Assembly: GCA_964649725.1 (NCBI GenBank)
Contig: CAZYTM010000002.1
Span: 62,001-126,000 of the forward strand
Direction: 5' to 3'
Length of the DNA: 64,000 bases
DNA from: CAZYTM01 sp964649725
GTDB taxonomy: Bacteria; Desulfobacterota; Desulfuromonadia; Geobacterales; Geobacteraceae
The notes below the pieces were generated by a model, which saw only the letters and a program-made list of their open reading frames with translations, was not told the DNA's origin and did not search any database. Below, piece by piece: positions 7,035 to 15,459 of the stretch. Both the position numbers and the translations under genes were made by a program. The number at the start of each line of letters is the position of its first letter. Position 1 is the first letter of the stretch.

Positions 7035-8339
7035 ATGAATCCGTTAGCCGTAGAACTCAACGAGATGCTCAAACAGAGCAACCCTTATGTTCTGGAGATG
7101 TTATCCGACCTGGGGAAAAACCTCTTCTTCCCCAAGGGAATTCTGACCCAGTCGGCCGAAGCCAAGGAGAAGGCCCACAAGTTCAACGCCACCATCGGTA
7201 TCGCAACGGAAAAGGGGGGGCCGATGTACCTGCAATGCATTCAGGACAAGCTCACCGCCTTCGACCCGAAAGATATCTATCCCTATGCGCCCCCTGCCGG
7301 CAAGCCGGAACTCCGGGCACTCTGGCGGGAGAAGCAGCTGCGCGAGAATCCGAGCCAGCAGGGGAAACATTTCAGCAACCCGATCGTCACCAACGCCCTC
7401 ACCCACGGACTCTCCATCGTTGCCGACATGTTCGTCGATCCGGGGGACCATCTGATCCTCCCTGACATGCTCTGGGGGAACTACAATCTGACCTTCGGCA
7501 CCTGCTGCGGCGCTCAGCTGAAGAAATTCCCGACCTTCACCGTTGCCGGTGGCTTCGACGTTGAGGCCTTCAAGGCCGAACTGAAGAAGAGCGCCGCAGA
7601 GAAAGGGAAGGCCGTGGTGCTGCTCAACTTCCCCAACAACCCGAGCGGCTACACCCCGACCGTCGCCGAAGGGGAAGCCATTGTCACCGCCATCAAGGAA
7701 GTTGCGCAAGCCGGCTGCAACATCGTCGCCATCACTGACGATGCCTACTTCGGCCTCTTCTATGAAGATAGCATGAAGGAGTCGCTCTTCGGCAAGCTCG
7801 CCAACCTCCACCCGCGCATCCTGACGATCAAACTGGACGGCGCCACCAAGGAGGAGTTCGTCTGGGGTTTCCGCACCGGTTTCATCACCTTTGCCGACGG
7901 CAACAGCTTCGAGAACATGCCGGTCATGACCGCCCTGGAGAAGAAGGCGATGGGTATCATCCGCGCCCGGATCTCCAACTGCCCCCACCCCTCCCAGACC
8001 TTTGCCATCGAGGCGCTCCGCTCCCCGAAATTCCTCGAGCAGAAGGAGGAGAAGTTCCAGGTCCTCAAAGGGCGCTCCCTCAAGGTCAAAGAGGTCCTGG
8101 ACAGCGGCAAGTACGACTCCGCCTGGACCTACTACCCGTTCAACTCCGGCTACTTCATGTGTCTCCGGCTTAAGAGCGTCGATGCCGAGAAGCTGCGGGT
8201 CCACATCCTCGACAAGTATGGCGTCGGCGGTATCTCCATCGGCAAGACCGACCTGCGGATCGCCTTCTCCTGCATCGAGGAGAAGGACATCCCCGAACTG
8301 TTCGACATCATCTACCAGGGGGTTCTGGATCTGGCTTGA
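7035..8339 (+). CDS. PLP-dependent aminotransferase, class I/II fold
   Basis: A 434-residue fold-type I aminotransferase preceded by AAGGAGACCTGC. Conserved elements are NALTHGLSIVADMFVDPGD, LLNFPNNPSGYTPT (PLP-binding Asn-Pro region), AITDDAYFGLFYED (Asp to the pyridine nitrogen), the Schiff-base Lys region ILTIKLDGATKEEFVWGFRTGF and the C-terminal Arg in TDLRIAFSCIEE. It is longer than a standard AspC and resembles aromatic or branched amino-acid transaminases. The substrate cannot be set from sequence. It is probably the last gene of the coaD-containing transcript. Confidence 0.85.
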   Translation: MNPLAVELNEMLKQSNPYVLEMLSDLGKNLFFPKGILTQSAEAKEKAHKFNATIGIATEKGGPMYLQCIQDKLTAFDPKDIYPYAPPAGKPELRALWREKQLRENPSQQGKHFSNPIVTNALTHGLSIVADMFVDPGDHLILPDMLWGNYNLTFGTCCGAQLKKFPTFTVAGGFDVEAFKAELKKSAAEKGKAVVLLNFPNNPSGYTPTVAEGEAIVTAIKEVAQAGCNIVAITDDAYFGLFYEDSMKESLFGKLANLHPRILTIKLDGATKEEFVWGFRTGFITFADGNSFENMPVMTALEKKAMGIIRARISNCPHPSQTFAIEALRSPKFLEQKEEKFQVLKGRSLKVKEVLDSGKYDSAWTYYPFNSGYFMCLRLKSVDAEKLRVHILDKYGVGGISIGKTDLRIAFSCIEEKDIPELFDIIYQGVLDLA

Positions 8340-8473
8340 CCCCCTTTCATAGCCGGCTCCCCTGCCAGCTGCATGGAGAATATCCGGAGGGGGAGGATTG
8401 GCGCAGAGACAGTGAAAAACCTGAAACAGCTGTTAATTAACCTGCCTGATTTTTTTGTCAGGGTTGCAGAAAT

Positions 8474-8507
8474 CCAGAGGCGGAGCGTGCAAGCGTCCCG
8501 CCTCTGG
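8474..8507 (+). terminator. Strong hairpin after the aminotransferase gene
   Basis: CCAGAGGCGG (8474-8483) pairs perfectly with CCGCCTCTGG (8498-8507) around a 14-base loop. No T-run follows, so it would be an atypical terminator. A smaller CCTGA...TCAGG hairpin with a T7 loop lies just upstream. The 318-base gap 8340-8657 otherwise holds only a weak sigma-54-like sequence and no supportable gene. Confidence 0.45.
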
Positions 8508-8574
8508 CCGTTTCATCAACCATCGGCTGCCGACATTTTCCCGCTTAGGTCAAGGAGATCAGCGAAAAAACCTC

Positions 8575-8590
8575 TGGCACTCTTCTTGTA
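8575..8590 (+). promoter_or_regulatory. Possible sigma-54 promoter for the PilZ gene
   Basis: TGGCACTCTTCTTGTA has a perfect -24 TGGCAC and a -12 TTGT at the right distance, but the invariant GC of the -12 element is GT. It lies 68 bases before the PilZ gene. Weak prediction. Confidence 0.3.
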
Positions 8591-8657
8591 TTGATTATCT
8601 GTTAGAATATTAATGTTCTGCCATGCAGTCGGTTCTTTCCGTTAGCGAGATCGCACC

Positions 8658-9683
8658 ATGACTGAAGAGTTGTCTGAATACGCGAAATTCTTCCACTTTG
8701 GCCAGCGGGTCAGGGTCGGCATCCCTGTCAGAGGCAACAGGCTCTTTCACGAGTGGGGTGTTGTCAACATCATCGACCAGGACTATCTGGAACTGCAACT
8801 CTCCAGGGATGTCCTCCCGGAAGAGGTGGAACTGGATGTAGGTACCATCCTCGAGGTAAGACTCGGCAAGGAGGGGAGCGGCTACCGCTGTCGCGCCATC
8901 ATGATCAGCGCCGGGAGCGGTCGCCTGCTCCTGACCCGGCTGATCGGCGAGATAATCTCCGATGAACTGCGCGAATATTTCCGTATCGATGTCTACCTGC
9001 CGCTGCGATATTCCATCCCTGCCGGCATGGAGAGTGCAGCAGTCGAGGAGCTCTGGCAACAGCGCTGCAAGCTCAGGAGCGAGGCGAAATACCAGCTCGG
9101 CTCATTCCTTCAGTCCGGAGCTGCCAAACAGCCAGCGACCGAGCATGACGCCGATTACCTGGACTGGGACAGCCTGATGCCTATTGCTGCGAATATCAGC
9201 GGCGGCGGTGCCCGTTTCAGGATGACCGAAGAGCTCCGCCAGGGGGAGCTGCTCTCACTGGAGCTATATCTCCCGGGGAACCCGCCAAAGGTCCTCGACA
9301 TTGTCGGGCAGGTGGTCTATACCCAGCAGCTTGAGCTCCATAACGAAGAGGAACGGTTCTTCAGCACTGCCATGCGTTTCCTCCACATCCATGAGCGGGA
9401 CCGCGACCATATCATCAAATACGTATCAGCCATGCAACTCCGCAGGATGCGCCAGCTGCGCCGCAGCTACCTCTACTGGAACCTCTTTCATGAGAGCGGC
9501 GAGGCAGAGCCGGCGAGGCTCTGGCGCAAAGCGGTGAAATACTCCCTGGCTGCCTGCATCGCCATTATCCTGCTGATCGTCATCGGCAACTACCTGGTCG
9601 CCTATCATCGCAATCCGACCCGCCATGAGATCCAGGATATCTTCGAAACCGGCCTGCGCAAATATATCGACAAGATGAAATAA
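8658..9683 (+). CDS. PilZ-domain protein with C-terminal membrane helix
   Basis: A putative c-di-GMP effector of 341 residues. An N-terminal YcgR-like beta domain (about residues 15-95) is followed by PilZ signatures: R105-E-Y-F-R109 (RxxxR) and NISGGG at 179-184 (the D/NxSxxG motif), both needed to bind c-di-GMP. The insertion of about 50 residues between the two motifs is longer than usual. Near the C-terminus a single hydrophobic helix (AACIAIILLIVIGNYLVAY) is followed by a charged tail, so the sensor is probably tethered to the inner membrane. It stands alone, and the output partner is unknown. Confidence 0.85.
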   Translation: MTEELSEYAKFFHFGQRVRVGIPVRGNRLFHEWGVVNIIDQDYLELQLSRDVLPEEVELDVGTILEVRLGKEGSGYRCRAIMISAGSGRLLLTRLIGEIISDELREYFRIDVYLPLRYSIPAGMESAAVEELWQQRCKLRSEAKYQLGSFLQSGAAKQPATEHDADYLDWDSLMPIAANISGGGARFRMTEELRQGELLSLELYLPGNPPKVLDIVGQVVYTQQLELHNEEERFFSTAMRFLHIHERDRDHIIKYVSAMQLRRMRQLRRSYLYWNLFHESGEAEPARLWRKAVKYSLAACIAIILLIVIGNYLVAYHRNPTRHEIQDIFETGLRKYIDKMK

Positions 9684-9880
9684 GTCTTCCTGGTTTTTAT
9701 GTGTATCTAATATACCCACTTTTCTACTCATCTTGTACTCTTGCCATATCCATCACCCCTGCTCCAGCTACCCCTATTAATAAAAATCGCCTCAGTACCC
9801 CCTTGCCGGTGAAATAAAACGGTTGAAATTCAAACAGGTTATATTACTATTAAAGGGAGCAAATCGTCATCCGGAGCTTC

Positions 9881-9896
9881 TGGCACATATATAGCA
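9881..9896 (+). promoter_or_regulatory. sigma-54 promoter of the glutamate synthase operon
   Basis: TGGCACATATATAGCA carries the GG (9882-9883) and GC (9894-9895) dinucleotides exactly 12 bases apart and a full TGGCAC -24 box. The predicted start site near 9907 leaves a leader of about 50 bases before the GTG at 9959. This fits nitrogen control through an NtrC-type activator. No coding gene is seen in 9684-9958. Confidence 0.65.
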
Positions 9897-9958
9897 ATTC
9901 CTCTCTTAACAACAGTTCCGGTACAGTTCCTACTCACCAGCATTCAGGAGGCCGCCAG

Positions 9959-11488
9959 GTGCTCTACAAATCAGTAAACGAATCGTTCAACGAGTTCCTC
10001 ATCGACCGGGCTGATGCCAAGTGCATCCGCTGCAAGGTCTGTATCCGCCAGTGCGCCTACGAAGTCCACTCCTTTGTCGAAGCGGATAATATCCTTGCTG
10101 AAGATAACAGCAACTGCATCGGCTGCCGCCGCTGCTCCGCCCTCTGCCCCACCGGCGCCATAACGATCCGGAGCAACGAGGAGAGCTTCAAGCGGAACGA
10201 ATCCTGGTCCACTGCCCATATCCGCAACCTCTATGCCCAGGCCGATACCGGCGGGATCCTGCTGGCTGCCATGGGGAACCCGGCCAAATATCCGATCTAC
10301 TGGGACCACCTGCTGCTCGACGCCTCCCAGGTCACCAACCCCCCCATCGACCCGCTCCGCGAGCCGATGGAGTTGCGCACCTACCTGGGAAAAAAGCCAC
10401 ACTCTATCGAGGTGGTGAAGGACAAGAAAACCGGTAAAGCCAGACTCTCCACCAAGCTGTCACCGCAGCTCCGGCTGGAATACCCCTTTATCTTCTCGGC
10501 CATGAGCTACGGCGCCCTCAACCTGAATGCCCACAAGGCTATGGCTGCTGCGGCCGAAGAGCTAGGGACCATCTACAATACCGGCGAAGGTGGTCTGCAC
10601 AAGGATCTTTACCGTTACGGCAAGAATGTCATCGTCCAGGTCGCTTCCGGCCGCTTCGGCGTCAACGAGCACTACCTGAATGCCGGTGTCGGTATCGAGA
10701 TCAAGGTCGGCCAGGGGGCCAAACCTGGCATAGGCGGCCATCTGCCGGGGGAGAAGGTGAATGACCAGATCTCCGCGACCAGGATGATCCCGATCGGCTC
10801 CGACGCCATCTCGCCGGCGCCGCATCACGATATCTACTCGATCGAGGACCTGCGCCAGCTGATCTACGCCCTCAAAGAAGCGACCAACTATGAGAAGCCG
10901 GTCTCGGTAAAGATCGCCGCGGTCCATCATGTCGCTGCCATCGCCTCCGGCATTGCCCGGGCCGGCGCCGACATCATCACCATCGACGGTTTCCGCGGCG
11001 GCACCGGCGCTGCCCCGCAGGTGATCCGCGACAATGTCGGCATCCCGATGGAACTGGCTCTGGCTGCAGTCGATTCGCGGCTACGCGACGAGGGGATCCG
11101 CAACCAGGTCTCCATCGTGGTCGGCGGCGGGGTGCGCAACTCCAGTGATGCCATCAAGGCGATCGCTCTCGGCGCCGATGCTATCAACCTCGGCACCTCG
11201 ACCCTGCTGGCGCTCGGCTGCACCCTCTGTCAGCGCTGCTACACCGGCAAATGCCCGTGGGGTATCACCACCAACAACCCCTATCTGGCGAAGCGGCTCA
11301 ACCCGGAACTGGGGGCGGAACGGCTGGTCAACCTGATCCATGCCTGGGGGCACGAGATGAAGGAGATCCTTGGCGGCATGGGGCTGAACGCTCTGGAATC
11401 GCTGCGCGGCAACCGCTACAAGTTGCGGGCGGTGGGGCTGTCGGAGAAGGATATGAACCTGTTGGGGGTCATGGCCGCCGGAGATTGA
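9959..11488 (+). CDS. Glutamate synthase FMN/synthase domain subunit with N-terminal ferredoxin domain
   Basis: The central catalytic module of an archaeal-type split glutamate synthase (509 residues), which makes glutamate from 2-oxoglutarate and glutamine-derived ammonia. It starts with GTG, seven bases after AGGAGG. Residues 20-70 form a two-cluster ferredoxin domain (C22/25/28/32 and C53/56/59/63). The rest is the Glu_synthase TIM barrel: YNTGEGGLHKD, GQGAKPGIGGHLPG, VSVKIAAVHHVAAIASG, GFRGGTGAAPQVI and the cysteine-rich LGCTLCQRCYTGKCPWGI that should bind the Fe-S cluster. It is the first gene of a five-gene operon supplying the other GOGAT domains. Confidence 0.93.
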   Translation: MLYKSVNESFNEFLIDRADAKCIRCKVCIRQCAYEVHSFVEADNILAEDNSNCIGCRRCSALCPTGAITIRSNEESFKRNESWSTAHIRNLYAQADTGGILLAAMGNPAKYPIYWDHLLLDASQVTNPPIDPLREPMELRTYLGKKPHSIEVVKDKKTGKARLSTKLSPQLRLEYPFIFSAMSYGALNLNAHKAMAAAAEELGTIYNTGEGGLHKDLYRYGKNVIVQVASGRFGVNEHYLNAGVGIEIKVGQGAKPGIGGHLPGEKVNDQISATRMIPIGSDAISPAPHHDIYSIEDLRQLIYALKEATNYEKPVSVKIAAVHHVAAIASGIARAGADIITIDGFRGGTGAAPQVIRDNVGIPMELALAAVDSRLRDEGIRNQVSIVVGGGVRNSSDAIKAIALGADAINLGTSTLLALGCTLCQRCYTGKCPWGITTNNPYLAKRLNPELGAERLVNLIHAWGHEMKEILGGMGLNALESLRGNRYKLRAVGLSEKDMNLLGVMAAGD

Positions 11489-11527
11489 TAGGTCCTATAA
11501 GACCTATAGGTCCCATAGGACCTATCA
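11486..11527. repeat. Inverted repeat of GGTCCTATA type between operon genes
   Basis: TGATAGGTCCTAT (11486-11498) and its exact reverse complement (11515-11527) enclose a 16-base spacer that itself contains the palindrome GACCTATAGGTC. The left arm includes the stop codon of the preceding gene. This is a mobile-looking extragenic palindrome that could form a stable RNA hairpin inside the glutamate synthase transcript. Confidence 0.75.
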
Positions 11528-11546
11528 AACGAATATGAGGAAGTAC

Positions 11547-11996
11547 ATGAAACGCATCTATACACTTGAAGACGTCTGCATCGGCTGCCATCTCTGCGAG
11601 GTGGGTTGCATCACCGAGCACTCCCAGTCGAAAGACCCGGTACGTGCCTATCTCCACGAGGCTGCCCGCCCCATCTCCCGCTGTACCGTGGAAGAGCTGG
11701 ATGGCGGTGTCCTCTCCCTCTCCACCACCTGTCGCCACTGTGACGAACCGGACTGCCTGCGCGCCTGCATCTCCGGGGCGATCCAGAAGACCGACCAGGG
11801 GGTGGTCCGGATCGATACCGAACAGTGCGTCGGCTGCTGGTCCTGCGTCATGGCCTGCCCGTACGGCGCCATACAGCGCAACCTGGCGAAGAAGAAAGCG
11901 AACAAGTGCGACCTCTGTCCGGAGCGGAAGAGCCCGGCCTGTGTCGATGCCTGCCCTAACCGGGCACTGATCTTCAAAGAAGGAAGCCAGAAATGA
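11547..11996 (+). CDS. Four-cluster [4Fe-4S] ferredoxin-type subunit of glutamate synthase
   Basis: A 149-residue HycB/NrfC-like polyferredoxin with four Cys groups: CIGCHLCEVGC, CRHCDEPDCLRAC, CVGCWSCVMAC and CDLCPERKSPACVDAC, enough for four [4Fe-4S] clusters. I choose ATG at 11547 because GAGGAAG precedes it; the in-frame ATG 12 bases earlier has no ribosome site. It probably wires electrons between the FAD oxidoreductase encoded next (four-base overlap, ATGA) and the FMN barrel subunit encoded before it. Confidence 0.88.
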   Translation: MKRIYTLEDVCIGCHLCEVGCITEHSQSKDPVRAYLHEAARPISRCTVEELDGGVLSLSTTCRHCDEPDCLRACISGAIQKTDQGVVRIDTEQCVGCWSCVMACPYGAIQRNLAKKKANKCDLCPERKSPACVDACPNRALIFKEGSQK

Positions 11997-13270
11997 ACTA
12001 CGTAATCATCGGCAATTCGGTAGCAGCGGTCGGCGCTATCCGCGGTATCCGCAGCATCGACAGCAAGGGGACCATAACCGTAATCTCCCGCGAACGACAT
12101 ACCGCCTATGGCCGGCCCCTTATCTCCTACCTGCTCGGCGGAGTGGTGACAGAGAAACGGATGGCCTATCTGCCGGCAGACTTCTACGAGAAGGAGCGGG
12201 TCAACCTGCTCCTTAACAGCGAGGTGGTCGGTATCGACAATGCCAAGAAGCAGGTACGGCTGGCAGCCGGCGACAGCATCGGTTATGACAGGCTGCTGAT
12301 CGCCACCGGCGGCGACCCTTTCGTCCCCCCCATCGAAGGGCTGGCCGGCAAGGAGCGGATCTTCACCTTCACCACCTGGGACGACGCCGACAAATTGAAG
12401 GGGATTGCCGCCGATATCGACCGGGTGGTGGTTATCGGCGGTGGCCTGATCGGCCTCAAGGCGGCCGAAGGGCTGCACCAGATAGGGAAACAGATCACCA
12501 TCGTCGAACTGGCCGACCGGATCCTCTCAGCCGCCTTTGACCGGGCAGCCGGCAAGGTGGTGGCAAAGAAGATGAAGGCCGGTGGCATCGACGTCATCAC
12601 TGAGGATACCGTGGTCCGGATCGAAGGGGATGGAGCGACCATCAGCGGTGTCACCCTGAAATCGGGTGACTTCCTCCCCTGCGATACTATCATCGTAGCC
12701 ATCGGTGTCCGACCCGCCTGCAGTTTCCTCAAAGGGAGCAGGGTCGAGGTTAACCGCGGCATCGTCGTCACTAATCGCATGGAGTCCAGTGTCAAAGGTA
12801 TCTATGCGGCCGGCGACGTGGCTGAAGCGAGCGATTTCTTTACCGGGCAGAAGAGTCCGATGCCGATCTGGCCGGACGCCTATATCCAGGGTGATGTGGC
12901 CGGTGTGACCATGGCCGGTGGCGAGAAGTGCTACGGCGGCGGCCTGGCGATGAACTCCATCGAACTCTTCAAGGTGCCGACCATCTCCATGGGGATCACC
13001 AACCCGGGTGAGCCGAAGGAGTATGATATCCTCACCTATCAGGATATGGAGAACTACCAGTACCGGAAGGTCGTCCTGCAGGGGGGGGTGCTGGTGGGCG
13101 CCGTGCTGGTCGGCAATGTGGAGCGGGCCGGGATATTCGCCGGGCTGATCCGGGAGAAGTATCAGGTGAGCGACTTTAAAGAGCATCTGCTGGCGCACGA
13201 TTTCGGTTTCGTCCATCTCCCCCGCGAGCTGCGCAGTACCCTCTTCGCCCCGCAGGGGAAGGTCGCCTAG
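11993..13270 (+). CDS. NAD(P)H/FAD-dependent oxidoreductase of the glutamate synthase operon
   Basis: A 425-residue pyridine nucleotide-disulfide-type flavoprotein. It has an N-terminal FAD Rossmann region (YVIIGNSVAAVGAIRGI), a second nucleotide-binding site (VVVIGGGLIGLKAAEGL) and the FAD-closing motif VKGIYAAGDVAEA. There is no CxxxxC redox disulfide, so it resembles NADH-rubredoxin or nitrite reductase-like flavoproteins. It overlaps the ferredoxin gene by four bases and most likely feeds NAD(P)H electrons to the split GOGAT in place of a GltD subunit. Which nucleotide is used is not settled. Confidence 0.85.
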   Translation: MNYVIIGNSVAAVGAIRGIRSIDSKGTITVISRERHTAYGRPLISYLLGGVVTEKRMAYLPADFYEKERVNLLLNSEVVGIDNAKKQVRLAAGDSIGYDRLLIATGGDPFVPPIEGLAGKERIFTFTTWDDADKLKGIAADIDRVVVIGGGLIGLKAAEGLHQIGKQITIVELADRILSAAFDRAAGKVVAKKMKAGGIDVITEDTVVRIEGDGATISGVTLKSGDFLPCDTIIVAIGVRPACSFLKGSRVEVNRGIVVTNRMESSVKGIYAAGDVAEASDFFTGQKSPMPIWPDAYIQGDVAGVTMAGGEKCYGGGLAMNSIELFKVPTISMGITNPGEPKEYDILTYQDMENYQYRKVVLQGGVLVGAVLVGNVERAGIFAGLIREKYQVSDFKEHLLAHDFGFVHLPRELRSTLFAPQGKVA

Positions 13271-13302
13271 GGCATTCCATAACCGGCACAAGGAACCAAG
13301 CT

Positions 13303-14421
13303 ATGACAAGACTCAAGCCTACCCATAATTTCGAAAAGGATATCTCCAACTGCGGTCTGACCGGCTTTATCTCGAAGTCGGGGGAGTCGGTCGAGGGGGG
13401 GGTCATCATCAAGTCGATCGCCCTGATGCACGACCGCGGCAACGGACTTGGCGGTGGCTTTGCCGCCTACGGCATCTATCCCGACTATAAGGAATATTTT
13501 GCCTTCCACCTGATGTACGAGAGCGGCATGGCGCAGCAGTTGACCGAGGAGTATCTGGAAGAGCACTTCTTCATCGAGCAGCATGAGGATATCCCGACCC
13601 GCCGCACCAGGGCTATCATCAACCCGCCCGCTTTCAAGCGCTACTTTGTCCAGCCGCTGCAGACAGCAGCCTACCGGGAAGCGGTGGAGTATCAGCAGAT
13701 GACCGACGAGGATATCATCGTCAGTCATGTGATGCAGATAAACCATGAGATCGAAGGGGCCTTTGTCGTCTCTTCAGGGAAGAACATGGGGGCCTTCAAG
13801 GGGGTCGGCTATCCGGAGGAGATCGCCGAATTCTTCCGGCTTGAGGAGTATTCCGGCCATATCTGGACCGCCCACAACCGCTTCCCGACCAATACCCCGG
13901 GGTGGTGGGGAGGCGCGCACCCCTTCACCCTGCTCGACTGGTCGATCGTCCATAACGGCGAGATATCATCCTACGGCATCAACAAGCGCTACCTGGAGAT
14001 GTACGGCTATCTCTGCACCATGCTGACCGATACCGAGGTGGTCACCTACATGCTCGACCTGCTGATCCGGAAGCATGGACTGACCCCGGAACTGGCCAGC
14101 ATGGCGCTGGCAGCACCCTTCTGGGAGCATATCGACAACCTCCCCGAGGATGACCGCCAGCTTCTGACCGCTATCCGCCAGTGTTACGGCAGCGGTCTGC
14201 TGAACGGCCCCTTTGCCATCCTCTTTGCCAGTAACGAAGGTCTGATCGGCCTGAACGACCGGGTCAAGCTGCGCCCCCTGGTCTGCGCCGAAAAAGATGA
14301 CTTTGTCTACATGGCCTCCGAAGAGGCGGCGATCCGCGAGATATGTCCGAAACCGGACCGGGTCTGGGCGCCGCGCGGTGGCGAACCGGTGATCGCCCGA
14401 CTCAATCCGGGAGTGGCTTGA
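13303..14421 (+). CDS. Glutamate synthase glutaminase domain (class II amidotransferase)
   Basis: A 372-residue stand-alone GATase type 2 domain that hydrolyses glutamine and delivers ammonia to the synthase barrel. The likely nucleophile is Cys17 in ISNCGLTGFISK, which would have to be exposed by removal of a 16-residue leader, as in class II amidotransferases. Also visible are ALMHDRGNGLGGGFAAYG, WTAHNRFPTNTPGWWGGAHPF and LLDWSIVHNGEISSYG, all family signatures. Its position between oxidoreductase and GXGXG genes confirms its role in a split GOGAT. Confidence 0.92.
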   Translation: MTRLKPTHNFEKDISNCGLTGFISKSGESVEGGVIIKSIALMHDRGNGLGGGFAAYGIYPDYKEYFAFHLMYESGMAQQLTEEYLEEHFFIEQHEDIPTRRTRAIINPPAFKRYFVQPLQTAAYREAVEYQQMTDEDIIVSHVMQINHEIEGAFVVSSGKNMGAFKGVGYPEEIAEFFRLEEYSGHIWTAHNRFPTNTPGWWGGAHPFTLLDWSIVHNGEISSYGINKRYLEMYGYLCTMLTDTEVVTYMLDLLIRKHGLTPELASMALAAPFWEHIDNLPEDDRQLLTAIRQCYGSGLLNGPFAILFASNEGLIGLNDRVKLRPLVCAEKDDFVYMASEEAAIREICPKPDRVWAPRGGEPVIARLNPGVA

Positions 14422-14524
14422 TGCGGGAAACTGCGTCAGGAAACGGGGAACGGTAAACAGGAACATCTGAAAGCGTGGAAAACCTGTCCTAACGAATTGT
14501 ACTCTGCATCACGAGGTGTCACTT

Positions 14525-15271
14525 ATGAGAATCAATGCCAAGGGGCTTTATTATCGCGATCTGAACAACAGGATCCGTGCTGCCGTTGCTGACGGGGCGA
14601 TGAAGATCGAACTGGAGAATGTCAATGGCCAGTACTTTATCGGTGACGGCATCAACCGGCCGGTAACCCTCACCATCAACGGTGTCCCGGGGAACGACCT
14701 GGGAGCGTTCATGAATGGTGCCACCATCATCGTCAAGGAGAATGGCCAGGACAATATCGGCAACACCATGAATGCCGGCAAGGTGGTGGTCCATGGCCAT
14801 GCCGGCGATGTGCTCGGTTACGGTATGCGGGGTGGGCGGATCCATATCCTCAAGGATGTAGGCTACCGGGTCGGTATCCATATGAAATCTTATCAGGAGA
14901 ACAAGCCGGTGCTGATCGCCGGCGGTAATGCCGGCGACTTTTTCGGCGAATATATGGCCGGCGGCGTGCTGGTACTGCTCGGCATGTTCACCGACAATCC
15001 GGCCATGCCGAAGCATGGCTACAGCCTGGGGACCGGCATGCATGGCGGGGTGATCTACATCCGCGGGGGGGTGGACGAGGCGAAGCTGTCAAAAGAGGTC
15101 GGCATCTTCGAGCTTACCGCTGCCGACGAGAAGGAGCTGGAAGGTTATCTGAAGGAGTTCTGTGCCGATTTCAGGGTCGACCTGAAGGAGATCAGGAAAG
15201 AGAAGTTCGTCAAGATACTGCCGAAGAGCAAACGCCCCTACGGCGATCTCTACTGTACCATGCCGCGCTAA
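14525..15271 (+). CDS. Glutamate synthase GXGXG beta-helix domain subunit
   Basis: A 248-residue stand-alone C-terminal alpha-subunit (GXGXG) domain that shapes the ammonia tunnel of glutamate synthase and has no active site of its own. Repeats include GQYFIGDGINRPVTLTING, FMNGATIIVKENGQDNIGNTMNAG, GHAGDVLGYGMRGGRIHIL and GNAGDFFGEYMAGGVLVLLG. ATG at 14525 is preferred over GTG at 14516 because GAGGTG then sits at proper spacing. It is the last gene of the operon; hairpins follow. Confidence 0.9.
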   Translation: MRINAKGLYYRDLNNRIRAAVADGAMKIELENVNGQYFIGDGINRPVTLTINGVPGNDLGAFMNGATIIVKENGQDNIGNTMNAGKVVVHGHAGDVLGYGMRGGRIHILKDVGYRVGIHMKSYQENKPVLIAGGNAGDFFGEYMAGGVLVLLGMFTDNPAMPKHGYSLGTGMHGGVIYIRGGVDEAKLSKEVGIFELTAADEKELEGYLKEFCADFRVDLKEIRKEKFVKILPKSKRPYGDLYCTMPR

Positions 15272-15275
15272 AAGA

Positions 15276-15360
15276 GGGGGCCATCCCTGGCCCCCCCGGA
15301 TACCTCCCATTGCCCTCCCCAATAAAATACCCGTTCCCGGCAATGCCGGAAGCGGGTTTA
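15276..15360. terminator. Two hairpins between convergent glutamate synthase operon and sppA
   Basis: GGGGGCCA/TGGCCCCC (15276-15295, loop TCCC) is a perfect 8-bp stem without a T-run. A second imperfect stem, CCCGTTCC...GGAAGCGGG (15330-15356), is followed by TTTA and preceded on the other strand by an A/T stretch. It could stop transcription from both sides. Confidence 0.5.
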
Positions 15361-15459
15361 TGGTTCAACGACCGTCCCTGGCGTTTTGCATGACAATGAA
15401 AGTTACAGTTTTTTAATCTATAACAAGTCTGTTGTCAAGAATTATATTTTCATTCTGTT

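Noticed and set aside
7101..8204. 367-codon open frame antisense to the aminotransferase gene
   Set aside because: It mirrors the codon positions of a clear gene, has no recognisable domain, and is leucine/glycine/glutamate-rich as expected of a shadow frame in GC-rich DNA.
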